Of a stretch of 64,000 nt of DNA, positions 8,281-17,340 are shown piece after piece (position 1 is the stretch's first letter; each line of letters starts with the position of its first letter). Both the position numbers and the translations under genes were made by a program. This DNA is from GW2011-AR15 sp964428335 (GTDB lineage Archaea > Nanobdellota > Nanobdellia > Woesearchaeales > GW2011-AR15). The DNA is taken from contig CAYRXW010000005.1 in assembly GCA_964428335.1 (NCBI GenBank), positions 62,001 through 126,000 of the forward strand. The letters are read 5' to 3'. Under the pieces are notes generated by a model. That model was given only the letters and a program-made list of their open reading frames with translations, did no database searches and was not told where the DNA came from.

Positions 8281-9618
8281 ATGAAACTGTTTGGAACTGA
8301 TGGTGTACGGGGAAAAGCGAACATATATCCTATAACTGCAGAAATTGCACTAAAGCTTGGAAAAGCTTCTGCAAAAGTCTTAGGAAAAAGAAACAAGCCT
8401 ATTTTTATCATAGGAAAAGATACCAGGCTTTCCGGATATATGCTTGAAAATGCCCTGACTGCCGGTCTCACGTCAATGGGAGCTGATGTGTATCTGGTAG
8501 GACCGATGCCTACCCCTGCGCTTGCTCATTTGGTAAGGTCATTCAACTGCGATGCCGGCATAATGATCTCAGCTTCCCATAATCCATACACTGATAACGG
8601 CATAAAATTCTTTGATTCAAAAGGTTTCAAGCTTCCGGATGAAATAGAGGAAGAAATAGAGAAAAATGTCTTCCTTGACCTAAGTACAGAGCATGTTGAT
8701 ACTACAAAGATAGGAAGGGCTTATAGGATAGATGATGCAAGGGGAAGGTATATTGAATTTGCAAAAGCAAGCATAAATAACAGCTCATTAAAGGGACTTA
8801 GGGTTGTCATAGACTGCGCAAATGGCGCTGCGTATAAAGTTGCCCCTTATATCTTAAAGGAGCTTGGAGCTGAAACTATTGTTCTTAGTGATGAGCCAAA
8901 CGGGAATAACATCAACCTTAATTGCGGAGCGCTTCACCCTGAAATCATGAAAGAAGCTGTCCTAAAACATAAGGCAGATGCTGGGATTTCTCTTGATGGG
9001 GATGCAGACAGGATAATAATGTGCGATGAAAAAGGGAATATACTGGATGGTGACTATATACTGGCTATAACCGGCCTTGATTTCATAAAGAAGAAACTGC
9101 TCAAGAAAAATTCAGTTGTCGTGACTGATTATACAAACATTGCTTTTGATGAACTTTTCAAAAAGCATGGCGCAAAAGTAATCAGGGTGAAAAATGGGGA
9201 CAGGTATGTCATTGAAGAGATGAAAAAAAGCGGCTATAACCTTGGAGGAGAGGCATCTGGACATATCATTTTTTCAGACCATAATGCAACAGGGGATGGA
9301 ATAATTTCCGGGCTGCAGGTCTTGAAAATTCTGAAAGAAAAAGATATGCCGCTTTCAAAGATTAATCCGCTTGCAAAATACCCGCAGGTAATAATGAACA
9401 TTAAAGTAAAGGAAAAAAAGCCGCTTGAGAAAATGAAGAAAGTTCAGGAAGAGATAAAATCAGCAGAGAAAACATTGGGAAAGAATGGAAGGCACCTGAT
9501 AAGATACAGCGGAACTGAGATGAAATGCAGGGTAATGATTGAAGGGAAGGACGAAAAAATAATTTCTAAAATTGCAGCTAAAATTGCTGATGAGATTAAA
9601 AAAGAGGTTGGGATATGA
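8281..9618 (+). CDS. glmM: Phosphoglucosamine mutase
   Basis: Converts glucosamine-6-phosphate to glucosamine-1-phosphate. The 445-residue protein shows the alpha-D-phosphohexomutase hallmarks in order: KLFGTDGVRGKAN at the start, the phosphoserine loop ISASHNPYTDNG (S98), the metal loop SLDGDADRI (about 240) and the sugar-phosphate loop RYSGTEMKCRVM near the C-terminus. It is the first gene of glmM-glmU-glmS and overlaps the next start by 4 nt. Archaeal homologues may also act on other hexose phosphates, but the neighbours support GlmM. Confidence 0.93.
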   Translation: MKLFGTDGVRGKANIYPITAEIALKLGKASAKVLGKRNKPIFIIGKDTRLSGYMLENALTAGLTSMGADVYLVGPMPTPALAHLVRSFNCDAGIMISASHNPYTDNGIKFFDSKGFKLPDEIEEEIEKNVFLDLSTEHVDTTKIGRAYRIDDARGRYIEFAKASINNSSLKGLRVVIDCANGAAYKVAPYILKELGAETIVLSDEPNGNNINLNCGALHPEIMKEAVLKHKADAGISLDGDADRIIMCDEKGNILDGDYILAITGLDFIKKKLLKKNSVVVTDYTNIAFDELFKKHGAKVIRVKNGDRYVIEEMKKSGYNLGGEASGHIIFSDHNATGDGIISGLQVLKILKEKDMPLSKINPLAKYPQVIMNIKVKEKKPLEKMKKVQEEIKSAEKTLGKNGRHLIRYSGTEMKCRVMIEGKDEKIISKIAAKIADEIKKEVGI

Positions 9619-10784
9619 AAGCAGTCATATTTGCAGCAGGAAAGAGCACAAGGACATATCCTCTCACGATAAATAAACCTAAGCCTCTTTTGGAAGTTAT
9701 GAATACAGCAATAATTGAGCATAACCTAAAGCAGCTCAAAGGGATTATAGATGAAGCCATTATAATTGTAGGATTCAATTCTGAAATGATAATTGAAAAG
9801 ATAGGGGAAAGTTTTGAAAATATAAGCATTGAGTATATCACCCAAAAAACCCAGGACGGAACCGGCGGGGCTTTGATCCTGGCGTCTGAATATGTAAAAG
9901 GAAAGTTCATTGCTATGAATGGGGATGACCTGTATTCTAGAAGAGATATTGAAAAATGCCTGAAGCATAAATACTGCGTTTTGGGAAAAGAAGTCAGTGA
10001 CATATATAGGTTTGGAGAGCTCGTGATAAAAGGGGATTATGTGACAGAAATCATTGAAAAGCCTAAGAAAAATGAGGGAATAGCCAATACTGGGCTTTAT
10101 GTTTTTGATGATGAGGTATTTAAGGTAAAAATAAAAAAATCTATCAGGGGAGAATATGAGATAACAGATTTCATAAAAAACCTGAAAAAAGTCAATTTTG
10201 AAGTTGTTACTGATTTCTGGCTGCCTATAACATATCCATGGAACCTGATTGAGGCAAACGAACTGTTCATGCCTAAATTAAGAAAGGATATCAATGGCAC
10301 AGTTGAAAAAGGTGCTACATTAAAAGGAGAAGTATCCATCGGAGAGGGAACTGTTGTCAAAGCAGGAAGCTATATTGAAGGGCCTGTAATAATAGGGAAA
10401 AACTGTGTAATTGGGCCAAACTGCTACATAAGAGCATTCACTGCTGTTGGGGATGGTTCCAAAATAGGGAATGCTGTTGAAGTAAAGAATTCAATAATCG
10501 GTAAAAACACATCAATTGGGCACCTTTCATACGTTGGAGACAGTGTTATAGGAGACAATGTAAATTTTGGGGCAGGAACAATCACTGCAAACCTAAGGCA
10601 TGATGACCTAACAATATCAAGCCCGGTAAAAGGAGATATGGTTGATAGCAGGAGAAGAAAGCTTGGGGCAATAATAGGGGATAATGTGCATACAGGAATT
10701 AACACTTCAATCTATCCAGGAAGGAAAATATGGCCAAACAAGACAACACTTCCTGGAGAGATAATAAAGAAAGATATTGAATAA
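9615..10784 (+). CDS. glmU: Bifunctional GlcN-1-P acetyltransferase/UDP-GlcNAc pyrophosphorylase (archaeal GlmU)
   Basis: Forms UDP-GlcNAc from glucosamine-1-phosphate, acetyl-CoA and UTP. The N-terminal nucleotidyltransferase domain opens with FAAGKSTRTYPLT and NKPKPLLEV; MNGDDLYS is the metal-binding loop. From about residue 230 the protein becomes a left-handed beta-helix of hexapeptide repeats (GATLKGEVSIGEGTVVKAGS). At 389 residues it is shorter than bacterial GlmU and matches the archaeal two-domain form. It sits between glmM and glmS with a 4-nt overlap upstream and 12 nt downstream. Confidence 0.88.
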   Translation: MKAVIFAAGKSTRTYPLTINKPKPLLEVMNTAIIEHNLKQLKGIIDEAIIIVGFNSEMIIEKIGESFENISIEYITQKTQDGTGGALILASEYVKGKFIAMNGDDLYSRRDIEKCLKHKYCVLGKEVSDIYRFGELVIKGDYVTEIIEKPKKNEGIANTGLYVFDDEVFKVKIKKSIRGEYEITDFIKNLKKVNFEVVTDFWLPITYPWNLIEANELFMPKLRKDINGTVEKGATLKGEVSIGEGTVVKAGSYIEGPVIIGKNCVIGPNCYIRAFTAVGDGSKIGNAVEVKNSIIGKNTSIGHLSYVGDSVIGDNVNFGAGTITANLRHDDLTISSPVKGDMVDSRRRKLGAIIGDNVHTGINTSIYPGRKIWPNKTTLPGEIIKKDIE

Positions 10785-10796
10785 GGGGAATGAAAA

Positions 10797-12503
10797 ATGT
10801 GCGGAATAGTTGGGATTAACTCAAAACATGAATTTTATGTAAGGGACGCTGTAAAAAGGCTAAAGAAACTTGAATACAGGGGATATGACTCTTTTGGATA
10901 TTCTTTTGGAAAGACACTGTACAAGAAAACAGGGCACATTGTTGTTCCAAAGACTGATGATAAAACAAAGATAATAATAACCCATTCCAGGTGGGCTACA
11001 CATGGTGGAGTTACAGACAGCAATGCGCATCCTCACAGGTATGGGAATGTAACTATTGTCCATAACGGAATCCTTGACAATTATGAAGAAATAAAGAAAG
11101 AGCTGATGAAAAAGGGACATAGCTTTTCAAGCGAAACTGATTCTGAAGTTGCCGCACATTATTTTTCTGAAAAACTGAAGACAAAGAAAATGACTGAAGC
11201 ATGCGTTGATTTCATCAAGGAGATAAAGGGAGAATTTGCAATACTTGCTATGATTGAGGGAGACAGCAATATCTATGGCCTTAGGAGGGATTCTCCCTTA
11301 GTTTTAGGAGTAGGGACTGATGCGAATTATCTTGCATCTGACATATATGCCTTTTCCGATGTTACGAATATGGCCATATTTTTTGATAACAATGAGTTTG
11401 CAGTTGTAGGGAATGACAATTTCCAGTTCTATGATGATAACGGGAAAAAGCTGGAAAAGGAAGTGCAGACATTCAAGTGGGAACAGGAAGAATCAATGCT
11501 CCAAAACCACGAGCATTACATGATAAAGGAAATAATGGAAGAGCCAAAGGTTGTGAAAAGGCTGCTTTTTAGTTTAGAGACTGAGCAGAAGGAGAAGTTT
11601 GAGAAGTTTATCAGTGAGATGAAGGAAGCTGAAAAGATAATCTTTGTCGCTGCAGGAACAAGCTACCACGCTTCACTTTTGGGAGTATACTACCTGCATA
11701 GGTGCGGCAAGGCAGCGCAGACAATAATTGCATCAGAATTTGAGCATTTCATTGATGTAAATGAGAACAGCCTAGTCATTGCACTTTCACAGTCAGGAGA
11801 AACCATGGATGTCATCGAGGCACTAAAATATGCAAAATCAAGAGGTGCAAAAATTGCATCTGTTGTCAATGTGCCATATTCTACAATACAGAGGATGTCT
11901 GTAATCTCACTTAACATTCTTGCAGGCCAGGAGATTTGCGTAGCTGCAACAAAATCATTTGTAAACCAGGTAACTCTGATGCTTGCAATTGCAAAAGAAT
12001 TCGGATATAAGGTAACCTTAGAAAACCTGCCTATGCAGATAGAAAAAGTGCTTGAAAAAAATGAAAAGATCTGGGAGATAGCAAAAACCCTAAAAGACCA
12101 TGAGCATATGTATGTCTTGGGAAGAGGCTTAAGCTACCCTGTTGCAAGGGAGATTGCGCTTAAGATAAAGGAAATATCGTATATACATGCAGAAGGAATG
12201 ATGGGAGGGGAGCTGAAGCACGGAACTATTGCGCTGATTGAGAAAGGAACTCCTGTCATAGGGCTTTTGGCAGGGAAAGATAATGCAATGCATTCAAACA
12301 TCCGTGAAGTGAGCGCAAGGGGAGCTAATGTACTAAGCATATCCAATGAAAGTGGGGATATAAAGGTCGAGACAAACAATGACGGGAAATTTGGAATACT
12401 TGCATCAATTGTTGGACAATTACTGGCATATTATATTGCATATGAAAGAAAGCTTCCGATAGACAAGCCAAGAAACCTAGCAAAATCAGTAACAGTAAAA
12501 TAA
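10797..12503 (+). CDS. glmS: Glutamine-fructose-6-phosphate transaminase (isomerizing)
   Basis: Makes glucosamine-6-phosphate from fructose-6-phosphate and glutamine. The 568-residue protein begins MCGIVGINS, so Cys2 becomes the N-terminal nucleophile of the glutaminase domain; THSRWATHGG and NAHPH follow. Two SIS domains form the isomerase half (AAGTSYHASLLG, ALSQSGETMDVIEA, GRGLSYPVAREIALK, GELKHG). The C-terminus LAKSVTVK is typical. It is the last gene of the UDP-GlcNAc operon, and its stop lies 1 nt from that of the convergent CDF gene. Confidence 0.95.
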   Translation: MCGIVGINSKHEFYVRDAVKRLKKLEYRGYDSFGYSFGKTLYKKTGHIVVPKTDDKTKIIITHSRWATHGGVTDSNAHPHRYGNVTIVHNGILDNYEEIKKELMKKGHSFSSETDSEVAAHYFSEKLKTKKMTEACVDFIKEIKGEFAILAMIEGDSNIYGLRRDSPLVLGVGTDANYLASDIYAFSDVTNMAIFFDNNEFAVVGNDNFQFYDDNGKKLEKEVQTFKWEQEESMLQNHEHYMIKEIMEEPKVVKRLLFSLETEQKEKFEKFISEMKEAEKIIFVAAGTSYHASLLGVYYLHRCGKAAQTIIASEFEHFIDVNENSLVIALSQSGETMDVIEALKYAKSRGAKIASVVNVPYSTIQRMSVISLNILAGQEICVAATKSFVNQVTLMLAIAKEFGYKVTLENLPMQIEKVLEKNEKIWEIAKTLKDHEHMYVLGRGLSYPVAREIALKIKEISYIHAEGMMGGELKHGTIALIEKGTPVIGLLAGKDNAMHSNIREVSARGANVLSISNESGDIKVETNNDGKFGILASIVGQLLAYYIAYERKLPIDKPRNLAKSVTVK

Positions 12504-12504
12504 A

Positions 12505-13332
12505 TCAGACAGGATCGATATGGATGAATGCCCTTGATATCTCTGGCATTGATTCTATTTTTCTCTGGACTACTTTTCCGAGATCGTGGCTTTTTTTTGT
12601 ATCTATCTTTTTATTAACTTCAACATGGATCTCAACCTGTATCCTGCTCCCGACATAATGCGCTCTTAACTCATTTATTCCTTTGATTCCCTTAATTTCC
12701 AAAATATTCCTTCTTATCCTTGAAATTACTTCTGATGATGCTGCCTTTCCCATCAGATAATCTATGTTCTCAACTCCTATCCTATATGCTGTATAAAAAA
12801 TGAATAAGCTTATTATCACAGCTGAAACCCTGTCCATATAATATATGCCAAAAAAAGAGCTTATAATGCCAAGCAATGCAATAATGCTTACCATGACATC
12901 ATTTTTTGAATCGACTGCAGCAGCCTTCATTGCAGGTGTCTTTTCCTTGCTGAAATAATAAGCCATCACAGATTTCACAATTATTGTGAAGATTAAAACA
13001 AGTATTGCAAACCAAAAACCAAAAAGCACTTTGCTTTCTGAAAATACTGCATTTTTTAACAGCTCAAAGCCTAAAATCGAGGCGAAAACTGCTGAGATAA
13101 ATGCTGCCAATGGTTCAGCCCTGTCATGCCCAAACGGATGGTCACTGTCTGCTTTTACCATGGATAATTTCACTGAAAAATGGATGAAGATTGAAGATAA
13201 TATGTCTGTGAATGAATTAAATGCATCTGAAATAACAGCAAGGCTGCCTGATTTTATCCCTGCTATAATCTTGATTATGAATAAGAATATGTTTACAAAA
13301 ATAGCTGAAACCGTAAGTTTTTTTGAATCCAT
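12505..13332 (-). CDS. Cation diffusion facilitator (CDF) transporter
   Basis: A 275-residue metal/proton antiporter with six predicted membrane helices. SDAFNSFTDI (helix II) and KNDVMVS (helix V) carry the Asp residues that coordinate the metal, and DHPFGHDRAEPLAA is the usual loop signature. The cytoplasmic C-terminal domain (about 200-275) contains HYVGSRIQVEIHVEV. The metal (Zn, Fe or Mn) cannot be assigned from sequence alone. Confidence 0.9.
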   Translation of the reverse strand: MDSKKLTVSAIFVNIFLFIIKIIAGIKSGSLAVISDAFNSFTDILSSIFIHFSVKLSMVKADSDHPFGHDRAEPLAAFISAVFASILGFELLKNAVFSESKVLFGFWFAILVLIFTIIVKSVMAYYFSKEKTPAMKAAAVDSKNDVMVSIIALLGIISSFFGIYYMDRVSAVIISLFIFYTAYRIGVENIDYLMGKAASSEVISRIRRNILEIKGIKGINELRAHYVGSRIQVEIHVEVNKKIDTKKSHDLGKVVQRKIESMPEISRAFIHIDPV

Positions 13333-13363
13333 CCAAGTAAAAGGCTTTTTTTACCTATTTATA

Positions 13364-14041
13364 TTATTTTTTCCAAGAATCTAATATCATGTATTTCAAT
13401 GTATTAAGTATGAATTCAACCCTCATTTTTGATTTTCCGTATCTTCTTTCCTTGAATTCAATTGGTATTTCTTTTAGCCTGAATCCTTTCTTCCGGGCTT
13501 CATTTAGAAAAGCTACCTGAAAAGTATATCCGCTATAGTTTTTTATCCTTGCCCTCAGCTTCTGGTAAACTTCTTTTCTTATTGCCCTATAGCCAGTGCT
13601 GTAATCCATTATATCTGTGAAGAAGTATGATAGTATCATATTTCCGTATTTACTTATTAATTTCCTGTGTAACCCCCATTCTTTGGGTATGCTTCCTCCA
13701 GAGATATATCTTGAGCCTATTACAACATCATATTTTTTTATGTTTCTCTCAAAGGATTCAAGGTATTTAGGATCATGCGAAAAATCTGCGTCCATCTCTA
13801 TCAGTATCTCTGAACCATGGATTATTGCATAGTCCATGCCTTTTATGTATGCATGACCAAGCCCTTTCTTTTCCATATTTTTTATTACCATTGCTCCTTT
13901 TGATCCTGCAATTTTTGCTGTATCATCAGGAGAGTTATCATCTACAACGATTATATCAGCTTTTGAATATTTTCTTATCTCATCAATCAAAGAAGAAATG
14001 TTTCCTGCCTCATTATATGTAGGGATTATTATGCTAATCAT
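13364..14041 (-). CDS. Dolichyl-phosphate mannose synthase-like glycosyltransferase (GT2)
   Basis: A 225-residue GT2 enzyme without membrane helices that probably transfers a sugar from a nucleotide donor to a polyprenyl phosphate at the cytoplasmic face. DPM1-like features are IIPTYNEAGNI, VVDDNSPDDTA, EMDADFSHDP (the DxD metal site) and the end KERRYGKSKM. The start overlaps the preceding Alg5-like gene by 8 nt, so the two GT2 genes are co-translated. They could feed lipid-linked sugars to N-glycosylation or surface polymers. Confidence 0.85.
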   Translation of the reverse strand: MISIIIPTYNEAGNISSLIDEIRKYSKADIIVVDDNSPDDTAKIAGSKGAMVIKNMEKKGLGHAYIKGMDYAIIHGSEILIEMDADFSHDPKYLESFERNIKKYDVVIGSRYISGGSIPKEWGLHRKLISKYGNMILSYFFTDIMDYSTGYRAIRKEVYQKLRARIKNYSGYTFQVAFLNEARKKGFRLKEIPIEFKERRYGKSKMRVEFILNTLKYMILDSWKK

Positions 14042-14729
14042 ATTTTTTAAAAAAGCTGTTGAGCCTTATTTTTATCACTTCAATCAGCATACTTAAAGAA
14101 TCTTTTACCAGGCTTACCTTACTGCTTTTGTCATTAACCCATGTAACACCTTTTTCCTTGATGCTATAGCCTAATTTCTTTGCAATGAATAATATCTCCA
14201 CATCAAATGCCCATCCCATAATCCTTTGCCTCTTGAAAATCCTGATGGCACTTTTCCTAAACAGCTTGAAGCCGCACTGGGTATCTTTTATTTTAGGCAG
14301 AAGAAGCAGCCTTACAATTATAGGGAAAATATTTCCTGCAAATACCCTGAATGAATTCTGCTTTTCAATGATTATAGAATCTTTTTCTTTTCTTGAAGCG
14401 ATTACGATATCATACTTTTTTATAAGTTCTAAAAATCCATCCAATTCTTCTATTGGGGTGCTTAGGTCTGCGTCTGTAAATAGTATAAGGTCCCCTTTTG
14501 AATTTAATACCCCGTTCCTTACTGAAAAGCCTTTCCCTGAATTTTTCCTGTTCTTTATAATCTTCAGGTCATATTTTTTCAATATATCCAGAGTATTGTC
14601 AGTTGAACCATCATCAACTATGATAAGTTCATACTTTTGATTTCTAATATCCATATAAGATATTATCTTCTTTACTGTTGATTCTATCCTGTGCTCTTCA
14701 TTATAGCATGGAATTATTACAGAAATCAT
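14034..14729 (-). CDS. Dolichyl-phosphate glucosyltransferase-like (Alg5-type GT2)
   Basis: A 231-residue GT2 protein with IIPCYNEEHRIESTVKKI, VDDGSTDNT, GKGFSVRNGV and FTDADLSTPIEEL, the set seen in Alg5-type enzymes that make glucosyl-phosphodolichol. The conserved DTQCGFKLFRK also fits. It overlaps the NFACT gene by 4 nt and the DPM1-like gene by 8 nt, giving a tight three-gene operon. The sugar donor is not determined. Confidence 0.82.
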   Translation of the reverse strand: MISVIIPCYNEEHRIESTVKKIISYMDIRNQKYELIIVDDGSTDNTLDILKKYDLKIIKNRKNSGKGFSVRNGVLNSKGDLILFTDADLSTPIEELDGFLELIKKYDIVIASRKEKDSIIIEKQNSFRVFAGNIFPIIVRLLLLPKIKDTQCGFKLFRKSAIRIFKRQRIMGWAFDVEILFIAKKLGYSIKEKGVTWVNDKSSKVSLVKDSLSMLIEVIKIRLNSFFKKYD

Positions 14730-15811
14730 AAATCTACCACTATTTTTTTCTCTTTTTCATCAAGGTCTTTTATTACATTATGGCCTTTCAGCTTCTCTTT
14801 TATCTCCTTCCATGAATATTTTTCCTTTGCCTTATTTAGCTCTTTTAGTATTGCTTCAAGGCCTGTGTAATTCTCATATATCAATTCCCCTTTTTTCTGG
14901 TTTTCTTCTATTGCTTTTTCCATCCCCTTAATCATCGCTTCCTGCTGCCTGATTATTGAAAGTGCCTGGGATTTCTTTTTTTCAATTTTTGATTCCTGCT
15001 CATTATGCTTAGTTTCAGAAGCTTTTTTTGTAAGAACAAAATCTAGGATTTCATTTAATGTTTCGTGCTTTTCAAAACCTTCTGAAGGAAGTATTGAAAT
15101 CAGCTCCTTTTCCAGATTTAGATAACCGTTGTGACCTGAACCTACCAGATGCCTTATCTCCAGATTTAATTTTTTTATATCTTTGTCTGTAATTTTCTGT
15201 GATTTTTTATCTATCCCTGCTTTTTCACAGAGGTATTCTGCATAATTCCCACCTAAGCCAAGCTCTGTAGCCATGGTTATAACAATGCTTGACTTGTCTG
15301 TTTTTTCAAGCAGGCTTTTTAATTTCAATTCATCCATATCAAGAAGGTTGTATTCATGCCTTGGATATTCATAAATTCCTCCTGGTCTTATAACCCTTGA
15401 ACCAAACCCTTTGTAAGTTAGGGCCATGATTATCTTTAAATTCTCATCTGTAAGTATTATATTACCTGGTCTAAATAGTTCTATATAAAGAAACATTTTT
15501 TTCTCTTTTGTCTCAATAATTATTTCAAGAATCCTTTCAAATTCCTTTTGTTTTATCTCCCTTATCCTTGCTCCTGCTATATGCTTTCTTATTGATAGGG
15601 CAAATTTTCCTGATTCTTCAATCTCTGACTTTTCTTTTGAATAGTAAATCAAACTGGGAAGCATTATTCTTATGTACCTTTTTCCCATGCTTGCGCTATG
15701 TGTCTGAAGGATAAAGGATTCATCCTGGAATGCCTTTTCTATCTTTGAATTCAGAAGGCTTTGGAATTCTTTTGTAAGGAAGTGCAGGTCAAGGGAGGTT
15801 AATTCTTTCAT
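14726..15811 (-). CDS. NFACT N-terminal domain protein (RqcH/Tae2-like), lacking NFACT-R
   Basis: RqcH/NEMF proteins bind stalled large ribosomal subunits. The 361-residue product covers the NFACT-N domain (KELTSLDLHFLTKEF, FRPGNIILTDENLKI), the HhH region and a coiled-coil middle (about 270-340, KKKSQALSIIRQQEAMIKGM). It ends where the NFACT-R (DUF814) domain would begin; full archaeal proteins are roughly 600 residues or more. I see no frameshifted remainder downstream, because the Alg5-like gene starts within 4 nt. The NFACT-R part may be encoded elsewhere or be lost. Confidence 0.75.
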   Translation of the reverse strand: MKELTSLDLHFLTKEFQSLLNSKIEKAFQDESFILQTHSASMGKRYIRIMLPSLIYYSKEKSEIEESGKFALSIRKHIAGARIREIKQKEFERILEIIIETKEKKMFLYIELFRPGNIILTDENLKIIMALTYKGFGSRVIRPGGIYEYPRHEYNLLDMDELKLKSLLEKTDKSSIVITMATELGLGGNYAEYLCEKAGIDKKSQKITDKDIKKLNLEIRHLVGSGHNGYLNLEKELISILPSEGFEKHETLNEILDFVLTKKASETKHNEQESKIEKKKSQALSIIRQQEAMIKGMEKAIEENQKKGELIYENYTGLEAILKELNKAKEKYSWKEIKEKLKGHNVIKDLDEKEKKIVVDL

Positions 15812-15894
15812 TCTTCTGATAAATAACAGGCGGGTTTTTATAGCTAACCCCTAAAACTTAAATTTTTTAAAGCTTGCTCACTTAGCTTAAAATT

Positions 15895-16851
15895 ATGAGC
15901 GAAGTGGTAAGGGATACAATCGAACTTAGGACAAGATATGATGAATTGATACCCAGGTATAAGAGGCTTGTGAATCTAGTCTCAGAGATAATAAATGCAT
16001 CCCTTGAAGAGAGGAAGATAAAAATACATTCTTTCAAGAACAGGATTAAAGACTATAATTCTTTTCTGGAAAAAGTTGACAGGAAAAGATACAGGGACCC
16101 ATTTAAGGAATGCACTGATTTAGCTGGATGCAGGATTGTCTGCCTTTTTTTGAACCAGATTGATGCACTAAAGAAGATAATTGATAATGAGTTTGAAGTT
16201 ATTGAGATAACTGACAAGAAAACAACAAAGAAGCTTGATGAGTTTGGCTATGTCTCGCTGCATATGCTTGTGAAGCTTAAGAAAAAAAGGACTGATTTTA
16301 TTGAGTATTCTGACCTTAGGGACCTTATGTGCGAAATACAGATAAGGACGATCCTGCAGGATGCATGGGCCGAGATCGAGCATTACCTTAATTATAAGGC
16401 CACAAAGGAAGAGAAAAGGGAAGACCTGCTTAGGAAGATTTTCTCCCTGGCCGGGATGTTTGAAGTGGCTGATTCTACATTTGAAGAGATAAACTTAGGA
16501 TTTTCAACTATGATCAAGGGCAAGCATGATGATGATGTAACTGCGCTTTCATTATATAAGATGGCAAAGCATGCCTATTCTGATATGGTTGGAGAATGGG
16601 ACAAGGCGCAGGAGAGGAGATTTTTCCAGCTAAGCACTGAACTTAAAAAGATAAACCTGAATTCAATAGAAAAGCTGGAGATGCTTCTTATGAAACATAA
16701 GGATAAGATGGCAAAATACAAGGAAAAACAACCTGAAATCAAGTCTGTAAACCTTATAAGGGCTGTTGTTGCCCTGGAGATTGGGAAAAAAGCTGATCTT
16801 GCATTTAATTTAAAGGGATTTTCAGATAAGATAAAAGAGGACCTAAAGTAG
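15895..16851 (+). CDS. RelA/SpoT-type nucleotidyltransferase domain protein
   Basis: A 318-residue protein whose first about 170 residues match the (p)ppGpp synthetase fold: FKNRIKDYNSF (compare R-x-K-S), DLAGCRIV (D75), EFGYVSLH (Y119, H123), CEIQIRT (E147) and DAWAEIEHYLNYK (W158, H163). The C-terminal half is helical, TPR-like, with no recognised name. There is no HD hydrolase domain. Alarmone synthetases are uncommon in archaea, so activity could be (p)ppGpp or (p)ppApp synthesis, tRNA pyrophosphorylation as in some toxic SAS enzymes, or something else. It has its own promoter region and no obvious partner gene. Confidence 0.8.
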   Translation: MSEVVRDTIELRTRYDELIPRYKRLVNLVSEIINASLEERKIKIHSFKNRIKDYNSFLEKVDRKRYRDPFKECTDLAGCRIVCLFLNQIDALKKIIDNEFEVIEITDKKTTKKLDEFGYVSLHMLVKLKKKRTDFIEYSDLRDLMCEIQIRTILQDAWAEIEHYLNYKATKEEKREDLLRKIFSLAGMFEVADSTFEEINLGFSTMIKGKHDDDVTALSLYKMAKHAYSDMVGEWDKAQERRFFQLSTELKKINLNSIEKLEMLLMKHKDKMAKYKEKQPEIKSVNLIRAVVALEIGKKADLAFNLKGFSDKIKEDLK

Positions 16852-16902
16852 CATTAACTTTTCCATTTCCTATAGCTTTATTAATAAACCGGTAATACCT
16901 TG

Positions 16903-16913
16903 GCTTATAAAAG
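16903..16913 (+). promoter_or_regulatory. TATA box of CxxC-x17-CxxC protein gene
   Basis: GCTTATAAAAG lies about 25 nt upstream of the start region; a GAGGT ribosome site at 16920-16924 is 8 nt before the ATG at 16933. Confidence 0.5.
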
Positions 16914-16932
16914 CATTATGAGGTAAAAATCA

Positions 16933-17340
16933 ATGAGACAATTTAAACCAGGCAGGAATGTAAGAAGAGATTCAAGATCAGGAAGAGATAGCGAAGAGAG
17001 CAGCGAGAGGCCAAGGGGAAGAGACCAAAGCTTCCAGGAATTTAGAGAAAGAAGAGGAGGAAAGGGAAACTTCAGAAGCAACTCCAGAAGCAGGGGAAGC
17101 GATAGGATGGAGATGCATCCGGCTGTCTGCGATGAATGCGGAAAGAGCTGCGAAGTGCCATTCAAACCTACAAGCTCAAAACCTATATTTTGCTCTGAAT
17201 GCTTTGAGAAGAAAGAGAAAAGAGGAAGAGGAGATGACAGGAGAGGAGGAGGTTCAGGAGACCTAAAGCCTTCATTATATGAACTGGATGTCATCAACAG
17301 GAAGCTTGATAAGATTATGAAAAAATTAGGTGTAGAATAG
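16933..17340 (+). CDS. CxxC-x17-CxxC zinc-binding protein
   Basis: A 135-residue protein with three parts: a low-complexity Arg/Ser/Gly-rich N-terminus (1-60), a zinc site with C66-x2-C69, 17 residues, C87-x2-C90, and a short helical C-terminus (115-135, YELDVINRKLDKIMKKL). The cysteine spacing defines the CxxC-x17-CxxC family common in uncultivated archaea and bacteria. The RGG-like tail and zinc ribbon suggest nucleic-acid binding; no function has been shown. Its stop abuts that of the convergent gene. Confidence 0.82.
   Translation: MRQFKPGRNVRRDSRSGRDSEESSERPRGRDQSFQEFRERRGGKGNFRSNSRSRGSDRMEMHPAVCDECGKSCEVPFKPTSSKPIFCSECFEKKEKRGRGDDRRGGGSGDLKPSLYELDVINRKLDKIMKKLGVE

Noticed and set aside
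14185..14640. A 151-codon open frame opposite the Alg5-like gene
   Set aside because: The Alg5-like gene has all family motifs and overlaps both neighbours as in an operon; the antisense frame resembles nothing.
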